DNA of 5,687 nt from Chloroflexia bacterium (lineage in GTDB: Bacteria > Chloroflexota > Chloroflexia > Thermomicrobiales > CFX8), in NCBI GenBank assembly GCA_013696045.1, contig JACCZH010000065.1:1-5687 (forward strand), written 5' to 3'. The notes beneath the pieces are model-generated. The model was not told where the DNA came from. It ran no database searches and worked only from the letters and a program-made list of their open reading frames with translations. Below, one piece after another: positions 1 through 5,240 of the stretch. How positions within the stretch are numbered: position 1 is the stretch's first letter; each line of letters opens with the position of its first letter. The translations under genes and the position numbers were made by a program.

Positions 1-1
1 G

Positions 2-112
2 GCAGATGTCGCTCGGACTATGTTGTTGTTCCTCATCCCGACAGCCTGGGCATTTGACATGGTATCTATCGAGCTGCTGTGTGGCGTCGCCTTCATGGTC
101 GGCGTCCGATGA
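2..112 (+). CDS. C-terminal fragment of a probable membrane protein (partial at window edge)
   Basis: An open frame enters from the left edge and ends at TGA 110-112, giving about 36 residues. It is strongly hydrophobic from residue 7 on: a leucine/phenylalanine-rich stretch beginning MLLFLIPTAWAF is followed by a second apolar run rich in Leu, Val, Phe and Met, ending MVGVR. This looks like the last one or two membrane segments of an integral membrane protein whose body lies outside the window. It runs in the same direction as the membrane gene at 253, about 140 bases downstream, so the two may be cotranscribed. The family cannot be named from so little. The fragment could also be a chance open frame: it is short, and its reality rests only on its composition and its position at the edge. 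Confidence 0.4.
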   Translation, partial: ADVARTMLLFLIPTAWAFDMVSIELLCGVAFMVGVR

Positions 113-252
113 ATGGCGGCCGCCGAGTTTGCGAGTAACGTCCGGGCGCCTGAAGAATCGACGTGCATCCATCCGAACGGCTCCGGCGTCCGTACCAACA
201 GCAACAGACGAGCCACCAAAGGCCAATCACACATCATGAGAGTAGGTAGCGG
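113..252. other. 140-base intergenic stretch, no clear gene
   Basis: This lies between the partial membrane gene and the 191-residue membrane gene. A 53-codon frame begins at ATG 113 directly after the upstream TGA, but it runs through the start of the next gene and its product is polar with no recognisable pattern, so I do not call it. A perfect 10-base palindrome (GGCGGCCGCC, 115-124) is present and is not unexpected in GC-rich DNA. I see no convincing promoter or terminator. Confidence 0.4.
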
Positions 253-828
253 ATGTCTATGGCACATAGACTAGCGGAGCAACGCGCGTGGATTATTGCC
301 GGAGCGGGAACAGGCGTCCTGGCGGGCCTAAGCTTTGTCGCGTTCAAGGTCGTGATGGCCTTGCTGCTGGGTGGAAGCGCGCTTCTGCCGGTGCGCAACA
401 TCGGCGCTATGGCCCTGGGCGAGCAGTCTTTGCTCCCCGGCTATTCGCTAGCGCTGGTTGTTGCTGTAGGCATGCTCGTCCACTCTCTGCTGGCCGGCAT
501 GTATGGGGCAGCCTTTGGGTTTGTCGTTGGTATTGCGTCCGTTCTACGAGGCAGCCGTTTGGCGCTCTTGGCCGCTGCCGCCGGTATGGGATTCTTGCTT
601 TGGATTGTGAACCTCTACATCTTCGCGCCGCTGCTGTTCCCATGGTTCACCGAGAACAACGCCGCGGTCGAAATTACCGCCCGTATAATCTTCTTTGGCC
701 TTCCGATAGGGCTACTGCTACTACGCCGCGTCTCTCCAGACAGCATTCCGACATCAATTGCTGGCGGTGAGGCGCCCGTGACACAGCGCCGGCTAAAGTC
801 CAAGCCGGCCTCCGTGCCCAGTCGCTAG
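253..828 (+). CDS. Conserved multi-pass membrane protein of unknown function
   Basis: This is a 191-residue integral membrane protein. Hydrophobic segments lie at about residues 13-39, 64-96, 102-129 and 142-158, separated by short loops, so four to five membrane passes are likely. A basic, polar C-terminal tail (about 159-191) is rich in Arg, Lys and Ser. An Asn/aromatic patch around residues 117-132 (N120, then FPWF at 129-132) and VHSLL...YG around 76-85 recall a family of small bacterial membrane proteins that databases often label 'sodium:proline symporter'. That name is unjustified by size, and the comparison is from memory, so no function is assigned. The start is well bounded: an in-frame TAG at 247-249 lies just upstream, with a weak AGG (244-246) six bases before ATG 253. 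A second ATG at 259 is the only close alternative. The stop overlaps that of the convergent oxidoreductase gene. Confidence 0.82.
   Translation: MSMAHRLAEQRAWIIAGAGTGVLAGLSFVAFKVVMALLLGGSALLPVRNIGAMALGEQSLLPGYSLALVVAVGMLVHSLLAGMYGAAFGFVVGIASVLRGSRLALLAAAAGMGFLLWIVNLYIFAPLLFPWFTENNAAVEITARIIFFGLPIGLLLLRRVSPDSIPTSIAGGEAPVTQRRLKSKPASVPSR
789..808. repeat. Short inverted repeat at the convergent gene ends
   Basis: CCGGCT (789-794) and AGCCGG (803-808) form a six-base-pair stem with an eight-base loop, inside the last codons of the + gene and just beyond the end of the minus gene. No T-run follows on either strand, so it is at best a weak, possibly bidirectional, 3'-end structure. It may equally be chance in GC-rich DNA. 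Confidence 0.25.
825..828. other. Shared CTAG carrying both stop codons of convergent genes
   Basis: The + strand membrane gene stops with TAG at 826-828 and the minus-strand oxidoreductase stops with TAG read from 827-825. The self-complementary CTAG serves both, so the two genes overlap tail to tail by four bases with no room for a separate terminator. Confidence 0.85.
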
Positions 829-2396
829 TTGTGCCGGCCACTGCGCAGATTCTCGATGGCTTCGTGGGCGGCGTTGTGTCCCGGTGCACCCATCACGCAG
901 CCTCCCGGCCATGCGCAGCTGCCGCAGAGGTATAAGCCCTGAATCGGTCCCTCGTACGTCGTTGAGCCGGGAACGGGACGAAGGTCGAAGGCTTGCTCGG
1001 GCACGAGCTCACCCTGAAAGATGTGCCCTCCCGTCAGGCCGAAACGCGCCTCGATGTCCGGTGGACCCAGCACTTGCATCTCGATAACCGCGTCCATCAC
1101 GTTTGGCGCATACTCCGCGAAACGCTTCAACGTGTGGGTCGCGATCTCGTCGCGCCGTTCGTCCCAGGTTCCGTCCGCCAGCTCGTAAGGGAAGTACTGG
1201 GCGAAGATGGAGAGGGTGTGCTTGCCGGGTGGGGCAACGGTGGCATCGACAGCAGACTGGGAATGGATGTTCATGAACGGGTAATCGGATGGACGGCCGT
1301 TGCGGGCATCCTCGTAGGCGTGCTGAAGGTACTCGATGCTGGGGCCGATCATCAATCCGCCGGTGTGGCCCCAGGCAGTCCCCGCGCCTTCGCCCTCTAG
1401 TGCGGTGAAGTGCGGCAGCTCCTCCATCGCCAGATTAATCTTCATGACCGGCGAAGCGATCTGAATGGCGTTGATGTCACGCACAAAATCGGTCGGCAGA
1501 TGATGGCCGTCGACAAGCTTCAGGTAGGTGCGCTTTGGGTCGGCATTGGAGAGAACGGTCTTGGCGTAGATCTCCTCACCCTCAGCCGTTACCACTCCCT
1601 GCGCTCGGCCGTCCTCGACGAGGATGTGGTCTACCTCAGCTGTGGTGCGGATATCGACTCCATGCACCCGGGCGGCGCTCGCGAACGCGTTCGACACGCT
1701 GCCCATTGCGCCACGGACATACGCCCAGCGTCCACGATGCCCGGTTGACATGCCCATGGAGTGGTAGAGCTTCACGTAGCCGGTGCCAGGATCGCGAGGA
1801 CCACGAAACGTGCCGATTAGCCCGGAAACCGCTACCGTTGCCTGAATTTCAGGACTCTCGAAGTAGTATTCGGCGATGTCGGCGGAAGATCCCAGGATGA
1901 ACAGCTTGAAGATCTGAGCGTCGCCGGGCTGGTCGAACTCCGCGGCGAACTCCGACCAGGAGGGCGGCCGGCGCAGGATGTACTTGTCCATGATCTCAGA
2001 CGCGCGCTCAACGTCCCGGTCGTAGCGCTCGTAGTTTTTGGCGTCCTTGCTGGAGAACTTCGCGATCTCCTGCAAGTACGACTGATGGTCATTCCATGAC
2101 ACGAGAAAGCGGCCGTCAGGGAACGGCATGAACGAGCGTGGATTGCGTTCTAACAGCTCCAGTCCATGTTCCCAGACATCGAGATCGTTCAGGATTTTCT
2201 GCGGAGCGAGCGATAGCACGTAAGATCCTGTGGAGGCGACAAACCCGGGCGCGATCTCCTCCGAGATCGCCGCTCCGCCGACCGCATGGTAACGCTCCAG
2301 GACGCAAACGTCAAAACCGGCCCGCGCCAGATAGTTCGCGGCAACCAGCCCATTGTGGCCGGCCCCAATGATGACGGCGTCGTACCGCTGTGCCAC
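825..2396 (-). CDS. FAD-dependent oxidoreductase, phytoene desaturase/PYROXD2-like
   Basis: This 523-residue flavoprotein belongs to the amine-oxidase/phytoene-desaturase superfamily (COG1233 type). The N-terminus has the dinucleotide-binding beta-alpha-beta fold: VIIGAGHNGL at 8-17 with glycines 11, 13 and 16, ending at the acidic E34 of CVLER, followed by the GGAA element at 40-43. The C-terminus has a second FAD-contact region, GLYLCGSCAWPGG at 487-499, then MGAPGHNAA at 502-510. The preceding GGHIFQGEL (456-464) and RPVPG (473-477) are typical of the PYROXD2-like branch rather than true carotenoid desaturases. The length fits bacterial members. It probably oxidises or isomerises an unsaturated or amine substrate in the cytoplasm; the substrate is unknown. 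The start is GTG at 2396-2394, supported by GAGGAG six bases upstream. No carotenoid genes are nearby, which also argues against phytoene as substrate. It is divergent from the amidase operon and convergent with the membrane gene at 253. Confidence 0.9.
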   Translation of the reverse strand: MAQRYDAVIIGAGHNGLVAANYLARAGFDVCVLERYHAVGGAAISEEIAPGFVASTGSYVLSLAPQKILNDLDVWEHGLELLERNPRSFMPFPDGRFLVSWNDHQSYLQEIAKFSSKDAKNYERYDRDVERASEIMDKYILRRPPSWSEFAAEFDQPGDAQIFKLFILGSSADIAEYYFESPEIQATVAVSGLIGTFRGPRDPGTGYVKLYHSMGMSTGHRGRWAYVRGAMGSVSNAFASAARVHGVDIRTTAEVDHILVEDGRAQGVVTAEGEEIYAKTVLSNADPKRTYLKLVDGHHLPTDFVRDINAIQIASPVMKINLAMEELPHFTALEGEGAGTAWGHTGGLMIGPSIEYLQHAYEDARNGRPSDYPFMNIHSQSAVDATVAPPGKHTLSIFAQYFPYELADGTWDERRDEIATHTLKRFAEYAPNVMDAVIEMQVLGPPDIEARFGLTGGHIFQGELVPEQAFDLRPVPGSTTYEGPIQGLYLCGSCAWPGGCVMGAPGHNAAHEAIENLRSGRHN

Positions 2397-2402
2397 ACGC
2401 TT

Positions 2403-2408
2403 CTCCTC
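2403..2408 (-). promoter_or_regulatory. Strong ribosome binding site fixing a GTG start
   Basis: On the minus strand GAGGAG lies six bases before GTG 2396-2394. This is a near-ideal Shine-Dalgarno position. It supports the GTG start, which places the FAD-binding motif at residue 8 as usual for this family. Confidence 0.8.
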
Positions 2409-2433
2409 TTCGTTAATCTCCTTGGTTCAGTAC

Positions 2434-2463
2434 ATCTTAGCCCTGTTTCGAAGGGCTTGTCGA
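2434..2463 (-). promoter_or_regulatory. Putative sigma70-type promoter of the oxidoreductase gene
   Basis: Reading the minus strand, TCGACA (2463-2458, five of six bases of the -35 consensus) is followed after 18 bases by TAAGAT (2439-2434, four of six of the -10 consensus). The -10 box ends 37 bases before the GTG start, leaving room for a short leader with the GAGGAG site. This is the best promoter match I find in the divergent gap. It is a consensus match by eye and not proof of use. Confidence 0.45.
2439..2457. promoter_or_regulatory. Inverted repeat inside the promoter spacer, possible operator
   Basis: AGCCCT (2439-2444) and AGGGCT (2452-2457) form a perfect 6-base inverted repeat around seven bases. 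It fills the spacer between the proposed -35 and -10 boxes of the oxidoreductase promoter almost exactly. That is a usual place for a repressor or a MerR-type activator to bind. No regulator gene is visible in the window. A chance hairpin is the alternative. Confidence 0.35.
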
Positions 2464-2777
2464 GACGGAATATGCGCGGTTGGCTATCGCCGTCGCGGCG
2501 GTGCGCGATTCGGGCGTTGAACAGACGGGGCAGTCTGCGTTCGCCGCACCTTGGTTAGGCCGGATTGCTGGTCCCGGAGTCGGCTCTGAGCGCTGTCAAT
2601 CATCCCTCGCGCGGCCGGGGAGTTGTGATGTTGAAAGGGGTATTCGCGAACACCTTGTATGGCGTCACCTGCAGGCGGTCTTTGGCATTGAGCAGCGATG
2701 CGGGCGGTTGATCGCCGTGCGTTTCCGGCTTAGACTGACAGTCACATCGTACCTTTGGTCTTGTTCGTTCCAGTCGC

Positions 2778-2781
2778 AAGG
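2778..2781 (+). promoter_or_regulatory. Ribosome binding site of the AtzG-like gene
   Basis: AAGG lies eight bases before ATG 2790. An in-frame TAA at 2784-2786 excludes any earlier start, so ATG 2790 is the first possible one. Confidence 0.55.
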
Positions 2782-2789
2782 CGTAATCC

Positions 2790-2996
2790 ATGAAACTTGA
2801 TCCCACTACCACGCAGGCGGAAATTAAAGCGGTGCTCAGGAATCAGTCGGATCTGGTGTATGGAGCGCAGCGAACACAAGAGCTAGCCAGCCAGATTGAG
2901 CACTTGTCCACTATGCTGGCGGAGGTCATTCGCCGGCCACTAGACCTGACCGGTCCCGCTCCTGACAGCAGCGGTATTCTGAGTGAGCGAAGCTGA
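2790..2996 (+). CDS. AtzG-like small amidase subunit (DUF4089/GatC-like)
   Basis: This 68-residue protein resembles AtzG, the small GatC-like subunit that supports the amidase AtzE (1-carboxybiuret hydrolase) in cyanuric acid breakdown. An amphipathic helix at about 25-47 (QRTQELASQIEHLSTMLAEV) leads into RRPLDL at 48-53 and PAP at 56-58. The order of helix, Pro-Leu and Pro-Ala-Pro is that of the AtzG-like family, and the length matches. The role is expected to be structural: wrapping and stabilising the amidase rather than catalysing. An in-frame TAA two codons before the ATG fixes the start. The stop TGA (2994-2996) overlaps the amidase ATG by one base, which points to translational coupling and equal stoichiometry. 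No AtzD or AtzF homologue is in view, so the substrate need not be carboxybiuret. The assignment rests on pattern, size and context rather than an alignment. Confidence 0.7.
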   Translation: MKLDPTTTQAEIKAVLRNQSDLVYGAQRTQELASQIEHLSTMLAEVIRRPLDLTGPAPDSSGILSERS

Positions 2997-4309
2997 TGAC
3001 GGTGCCAACGGGGTGGCGGGCGACCCAGATCGTCCAGGGTATTCACAACAGCGAGCTGAAGCCAACAGACGTCGCTGATGCATTCTTGCAGCGCATTGCC
3101 GAGTATGATCCTGTAATCCAGGCATTTGCGACTGTCGAACCGGACATGGTCCGCGCTCAGGCAAGGTGGCTCGATCTGCAGGCGGAACGTGGTGCGCGTA
3201 TGCCGCTGCATGGCGTACCGGTCGGTGTCAAGGACATCATCGACGTGGCCGGCCTGCCAACGATTGCCGGGTTCGAGCCGTATCGAGACCATATTGCCGA
3301 CCGGGACGCGGCGATTGTGGCGAGCCTGCGATCGCTGGGCGCATTGATACTTGGAAAGACGCACACCACCCAATTCGCGGTTGGCGACCCGGCTCCGACG
3401 AAGAATCCCTGGAACCTCAGCAAGAGTCCGTCAGGTTCCAGCGCTGGATCGGGCGCAGCCGTGCCGGCGGGCATGGCGGCGATTGCGCTCGGCAGCCAGA
3501 CGGCCGGCTCCATGTTGCGGCCGGCCGCGTTCAATGGCGCCGTAGGCTTTAAGCCGACGTTCGGCTGGTTTTCACTGGAGGGCGTGATCCCTCTCTGCTG
3601 GTCGCTCGATCATCTCGGTCTGTATGGGGCAACCGTTGCTGACGTGGCATTGGTCTACGACGCGCTGGTTACAGCCCGCGACGAACCCGCTATCACCTCG
3701 CCGGGCCGGCCGAAAATCGCCTTGCTCACTGAGTTCCTTGAGATGTCGTCGCCGGATGTTGCGTCACACATCCAGCATGTTGCCGAATCTCTGGAAGGCG
3801 CCGGGGCAATAGTGGTCGAGACGACCATGCCTGAGTCGTTTGAGCATGTCTTTGCCATTCACCAGGTCATTTTCGCGGCTGAGATGGCGGCGGCGCATAG
3901 CGCGAACCTGGGCCGGTACAGCGAGCACTACGGCCCGCGCATCCGCACCGGCGTCGAGGCGGGAACGTTGATTCCCGCCGGCTATCTGGTGCAAGCACAG
4001 CGGCACCGGCGGACACTCTCTGGCGTCTTCGACCGCTTTCTGCGCGGCTTTGACGCGTTGCTTTTGCCGACGGTGTCGACGCAGGCGTGTGACCGTGCAG
4101 AGACGGGAGATCGCCGCTTCCAGGTGCCGGCGACGCTACTCGGCACGCCGGCACTATCGTTGCCAACGGGATTGAGCTCCGAGGGGCTGCCGCTGGCGAC
4201 GCAGCTGATTGGCCGCCGCGGGGCCGATCGCGAACTTCTCGGATTAGCGGGCTGGGTCACCAGCGTCGTCCCGTTGATCGACGGGCCGGAACTGGAGAAA
4301 TTAGGTTAG
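2996..4309 (+). CDS. Amidase-signature hydrolase, AtzE/GatA-like
   Basis: This is a 437-residue amidase-signature enzyme that should hydrolyse a carbon-nitrogen amide-type bond in the cytoplasm. The Ser-cisSer-Lys triad can be read: K79 in PVGVKDIID (75-83), cis-Ser S148 in SPSGSSAGSGAA (144-155) and nucleophile S172 in GSQTAGSMLRPAAF (166-179). The 24-residue gap between the two serines equals that of fatty acid amide hydrolase, and GFKPT at 184-188 is a further family hallmark. The RPAAF extension of the nucleophile motif resembles AtzE-like amidases. The length is close to AtzE (about 457). The substrate is unknown. The start is secured by an in-frame TGA at 2984-2986. The ribosome binding site is weak (GAG at 2985-2987), consistent with coupling to the AtzG-like gene through the TGATG overlap. 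Glu-tRNA amidotransferase subunit A is unlikely, because no gatB/gatC is adjacent and the partner is AtzG-like. Confidence 0.92.
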   Translation: MTVPTGWRATQIVQGIHNSELKPTDVADAFLQRIAEYDPVIQAFATVEPDMVRAQARWLDLQAERGARMPLHGVPVGVKDIIDVAGLPTIAGFEPYRDHIADRDAAIVASLRSLGALILGKTHTTQFAVGDPAPTKNPWNLSKSPSGSSAGSGAAVPAGMAAIALGSQTAGSMLRPAAFNGAVGFKPTFGWFSLEGVIPLCWSLDHLGLYGATVADVALVYDALVTARDEPAITSPGRPKIALLTEFLEMSSPDVASHIQHVAESLEGAGAIVVETTMPESFEHVFAIHQVIFAAEMAAAHSANLGRYSEHYGPRIRTGVEAGTLIPAGYLVQAQRHRRTLSGVFDRFLRGFDALLLPTVSTQACDRAETGDRRFQVPATLLGTPALSLPTGLSSEGLPLATQLIGRRGADRELLGLAGWVTSVVPLIDGPELEKLG

Positions 4310-4341
4310 GGTCGTTTCGTGTCGCATGTAGTGGACATCGT

Positions 4342-4357
4342 TGGGAGTAATATCCCA
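4342..4357. repeat. Inverted repeat downstream of the amidase gene
   Basis: TGGGA (4342-4346) and TCCCA (4353-4357) flank six bases, 33 bases after the amidase stop. No T-run follows, so it is not a typical intrinsic terminator. It could be a weak hairpin or a protein site ahead of the next gene. Confidence 0.25.
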
Positions 4358-4381
4358 CACGTGCGCCGGGGCACCCTGAAA

Positions 4382-4398
4382 GAATCTCCACCTGATTC
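4382..4398. repeat. Inverted repeat upstream of the Met-rich protein gene
   Basis: GAATC (4382-4386) and GATTC (4394-4398) flank seven bases, about 95 bases before the start of the exported protein. It could be an operator half-site pair, but such short arms occur by chance. I found no recognisable CsoR, CueR or CopY operator in this gap. Confidence 0.2.
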
Positions 4399-4481
4399 GG
4401 GAAGATGTCCCCATGTACTGTGACGGCAGGTTTTCTACACTCAATAGAAACACGAAACAACATCCTCCCGCCCGGAACATA

Positions 4482-4487
4482 GAGGTG
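4482..4487 (+). promoter_or_regulatory. Ribosome binding site of the Met-rich exported protein
   Basis: GAGGTG lies five bases before ATG 4493. It fixes this start and gives a basic N-terminus followed by a membrane segment. The gene has its own site and a 183-base gap after the amidase, so it is probably a separate unit. Confidence 0.65.
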
Positions 4488-4492
4488 ACCCA

Positions 4493-5134
4493 ATGGCAAG
4501 AACCTCCGCGAGACGTGCCAGTCGCAAACACATCCACACTCATGTGCGTCCGGCACGACACTTCGTGGCGATCGCTCTGCTCGCGCTGGCCTCCGTTGGC
4601 GTCCTGGTGGCGGGTCTCTGGGGACTTCAAACCCCGGGAGACGAGCATCACGAAGAACATCCAGTTGCTGCCGCCGCTCTTGGTGAGACGGTGGAGATAC
4701 CCGGCGGACTGCTCCGCGTGGACCGCGTCATCCCCGAGAGCATGGTGCCCATGCAAATGAGTAACTTCGCCGCGTCGGGCATGAATATGTCAGCGTCAGG
4801 AATGGACATGCCACCCGAAGGATTCCGACGGTTCGCCGTCGGCCTCACCTTGGTCGGCGAGGCGAAAAGTGGACTTCACTACTCACCGGACGAATTCCAG
4901 GTCACCGCGGACGGCATGGAACCATCTGGACCTCACCGGCACACATTCGTTGGGGAGGCGATTCCCTCGGGAAGCAGCGTCACTGGCGAGCTCGTGTTTC
5001 AAGCTCCGGACACGGCAACCAGTGTTCTGCTGACGTTCCCGGGCGCTGATCGACCTGTCGCGCTTGATCTGGGAAGTATGCCGGCCGACGAGGATGATTC
5101 GCACGACGGCCACCCCGAACCGACTGCTCCGTAG
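4493..5134 (+). CDS. Membrane-anchored Met/His-rich exported protein with DUF4352-like domain
   Basis: This 213-residue protein has a basic N-terminus (1-23, many Arg and His), one hydrophobic segment at about 24-44 and an extracytoplasmic remainder. It looks like a signal anchor or uncleaved signal peptide, with no lipobox Cys. A His/acidic cluster (DEHHEEH, 50-56) follows the membrane segment. A Met-rich segment at 84-106 has seven methionines (84, 87, 89, 97, 99, 104, 106) and contains a tandem heptad, ASGMNMS then ASGMDMP. Residues about 111-194 are beta-rich, with SGSSVTGELVFQAP (159-172) typical of DUF4352-like immunoglobulin-type domains. The tail (199-209) is acidic with H204 and H207. 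Methionine and histidine clusters of this kind are known in copper(I) and copper(II) binding proteins, so a copper-binding or copper-delivery role at the cell surface is a reasonable inference but unproven. No copper ATPase, oxidase or regulator is in the window. Confidence 0.8.
   Translation: MARTSARRASRKHIHTHVRPARHFVAIALLALASVGVLVAGLWGLQTPGDEHHEEHPVAAAALGETVEIPGGLLRVDRVIPESMVPMQMSNFAASGMNMSASGMDMPPEGFRRFAVGLTLVGEAKSGLHYSPDEFQVTADGMEPSGPHRHTFVGEAIPSGSSVTGELVFQAPDTATSVLLTFPGADRPVALDLGSMPADEDDSHDGHPEPTAP
4772..4813 (+). repeat. 21-base imperfect tandem repeat encoding a Met-rich heptad
   Basis: Two adjacent 21-base units (4772-4792 and 4793-4813) encode ASGMNMS and ASGMDMP. They differ at several positions, including third-codon positions, while the Ala-Ser-Gly-Met-x-Met pattern is kept. 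This suggests an old duplication held by selection on the protein. Confidence 0.7.
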
Positions 5135-5204
5135 CCAATCGGGATAACCAGCGTCGCGCCGGTCTGGGAACGATTCCGCCTACCTATGCATCGTCTATTT
5201 CAAA

Positions 5205-5240
5205 GCCGGCTCCCAGTGCAACTGGAGCCGGCATTTCTTT
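5205..5240 (+). terminator. Intrinsic (Rho-independent) terminator
   Basis: The left arm GCCGGCTCCCAGT (5205-5217) pairs with ACTGGAGCCGGC (5221-5232) around a GCA loop, with one bulged C. This gives a 12-base-pair GC-rich stem, followed by ATTTCTTT (5233-5240). It lies 70 bases after the stop of the exported protein and should end its transcript. On the other strand the tail is shorter (TTTGAAAT), so weak bidirectional action is possible. Confidence 0.85.

Larger units (their letters stand above)
2397..2789. other. 393-base divergent intergenic region
   Basis: This gap separates the minus-strand oxidoreductase from the plus-strand AtzG-like/amidase pair. The oxidoreductase-proximal end holds the ribosome binding site, putative promoter and inverted repeat listed separately. 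The amidase-proximal end holds GACTGACAGTC (2733-2743), a 5-base inverted repeat around one base, about 47 bases before the small gene. It includes CTGACA, a possible -35 box, but no good -10 follows it. Frames of about 70-106 codons cross the middle on both strands; none has a recognisable product or a good ribosome binding site, so I leave them out. I see no RNA gene. Confidence 0.5.

Noticed and set aside
6..239. 77-codon + strand frame at the left end
   Set aside because: The product is a low-complexity Ser/Cys/Arg-rich string with no family pattern, and it overlaps the more credible hydrophobic frame at 2-112.
113..274. 53-codon frame starting right after the upstream TGA
   Set aside because: It is polar with no recognisable motif and overlaps the start of the well-supported membrane gene in another frame.
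993..1900. Several + strand frames of 112-135 codons opposite the oxidoreductase gene
   Set aside because: They are antisense shadows of a strongly supported coding sequence in GC-rich DNA and have no plausible products of their own.
825..2396. Carotenoid biosynthesis phytoene desaturase (crtI)
   Set aside because: The fold is shared, but the C-terminal motifs are of the PYROXD2-like type and no carotenoid genes are adjacent.
2480..2812. Overlapping frames on both strands in the divergent gap (106 codons +, 70 codons -)
   Set aside because: Neither has a good ribosome binding site or family pattern, and both overlap the AtzG-like gene start. A degraded gene remnant cannot be fully excluded.
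2996..4309. Glu-tRNA(Gln) amidotransferase subunit A (gatA)
   Set aside because: No gatB is nearby, the small partner is AtzG-like, and the nucleophile motif with RPAAF resembles AtzE-type amidases more closely.
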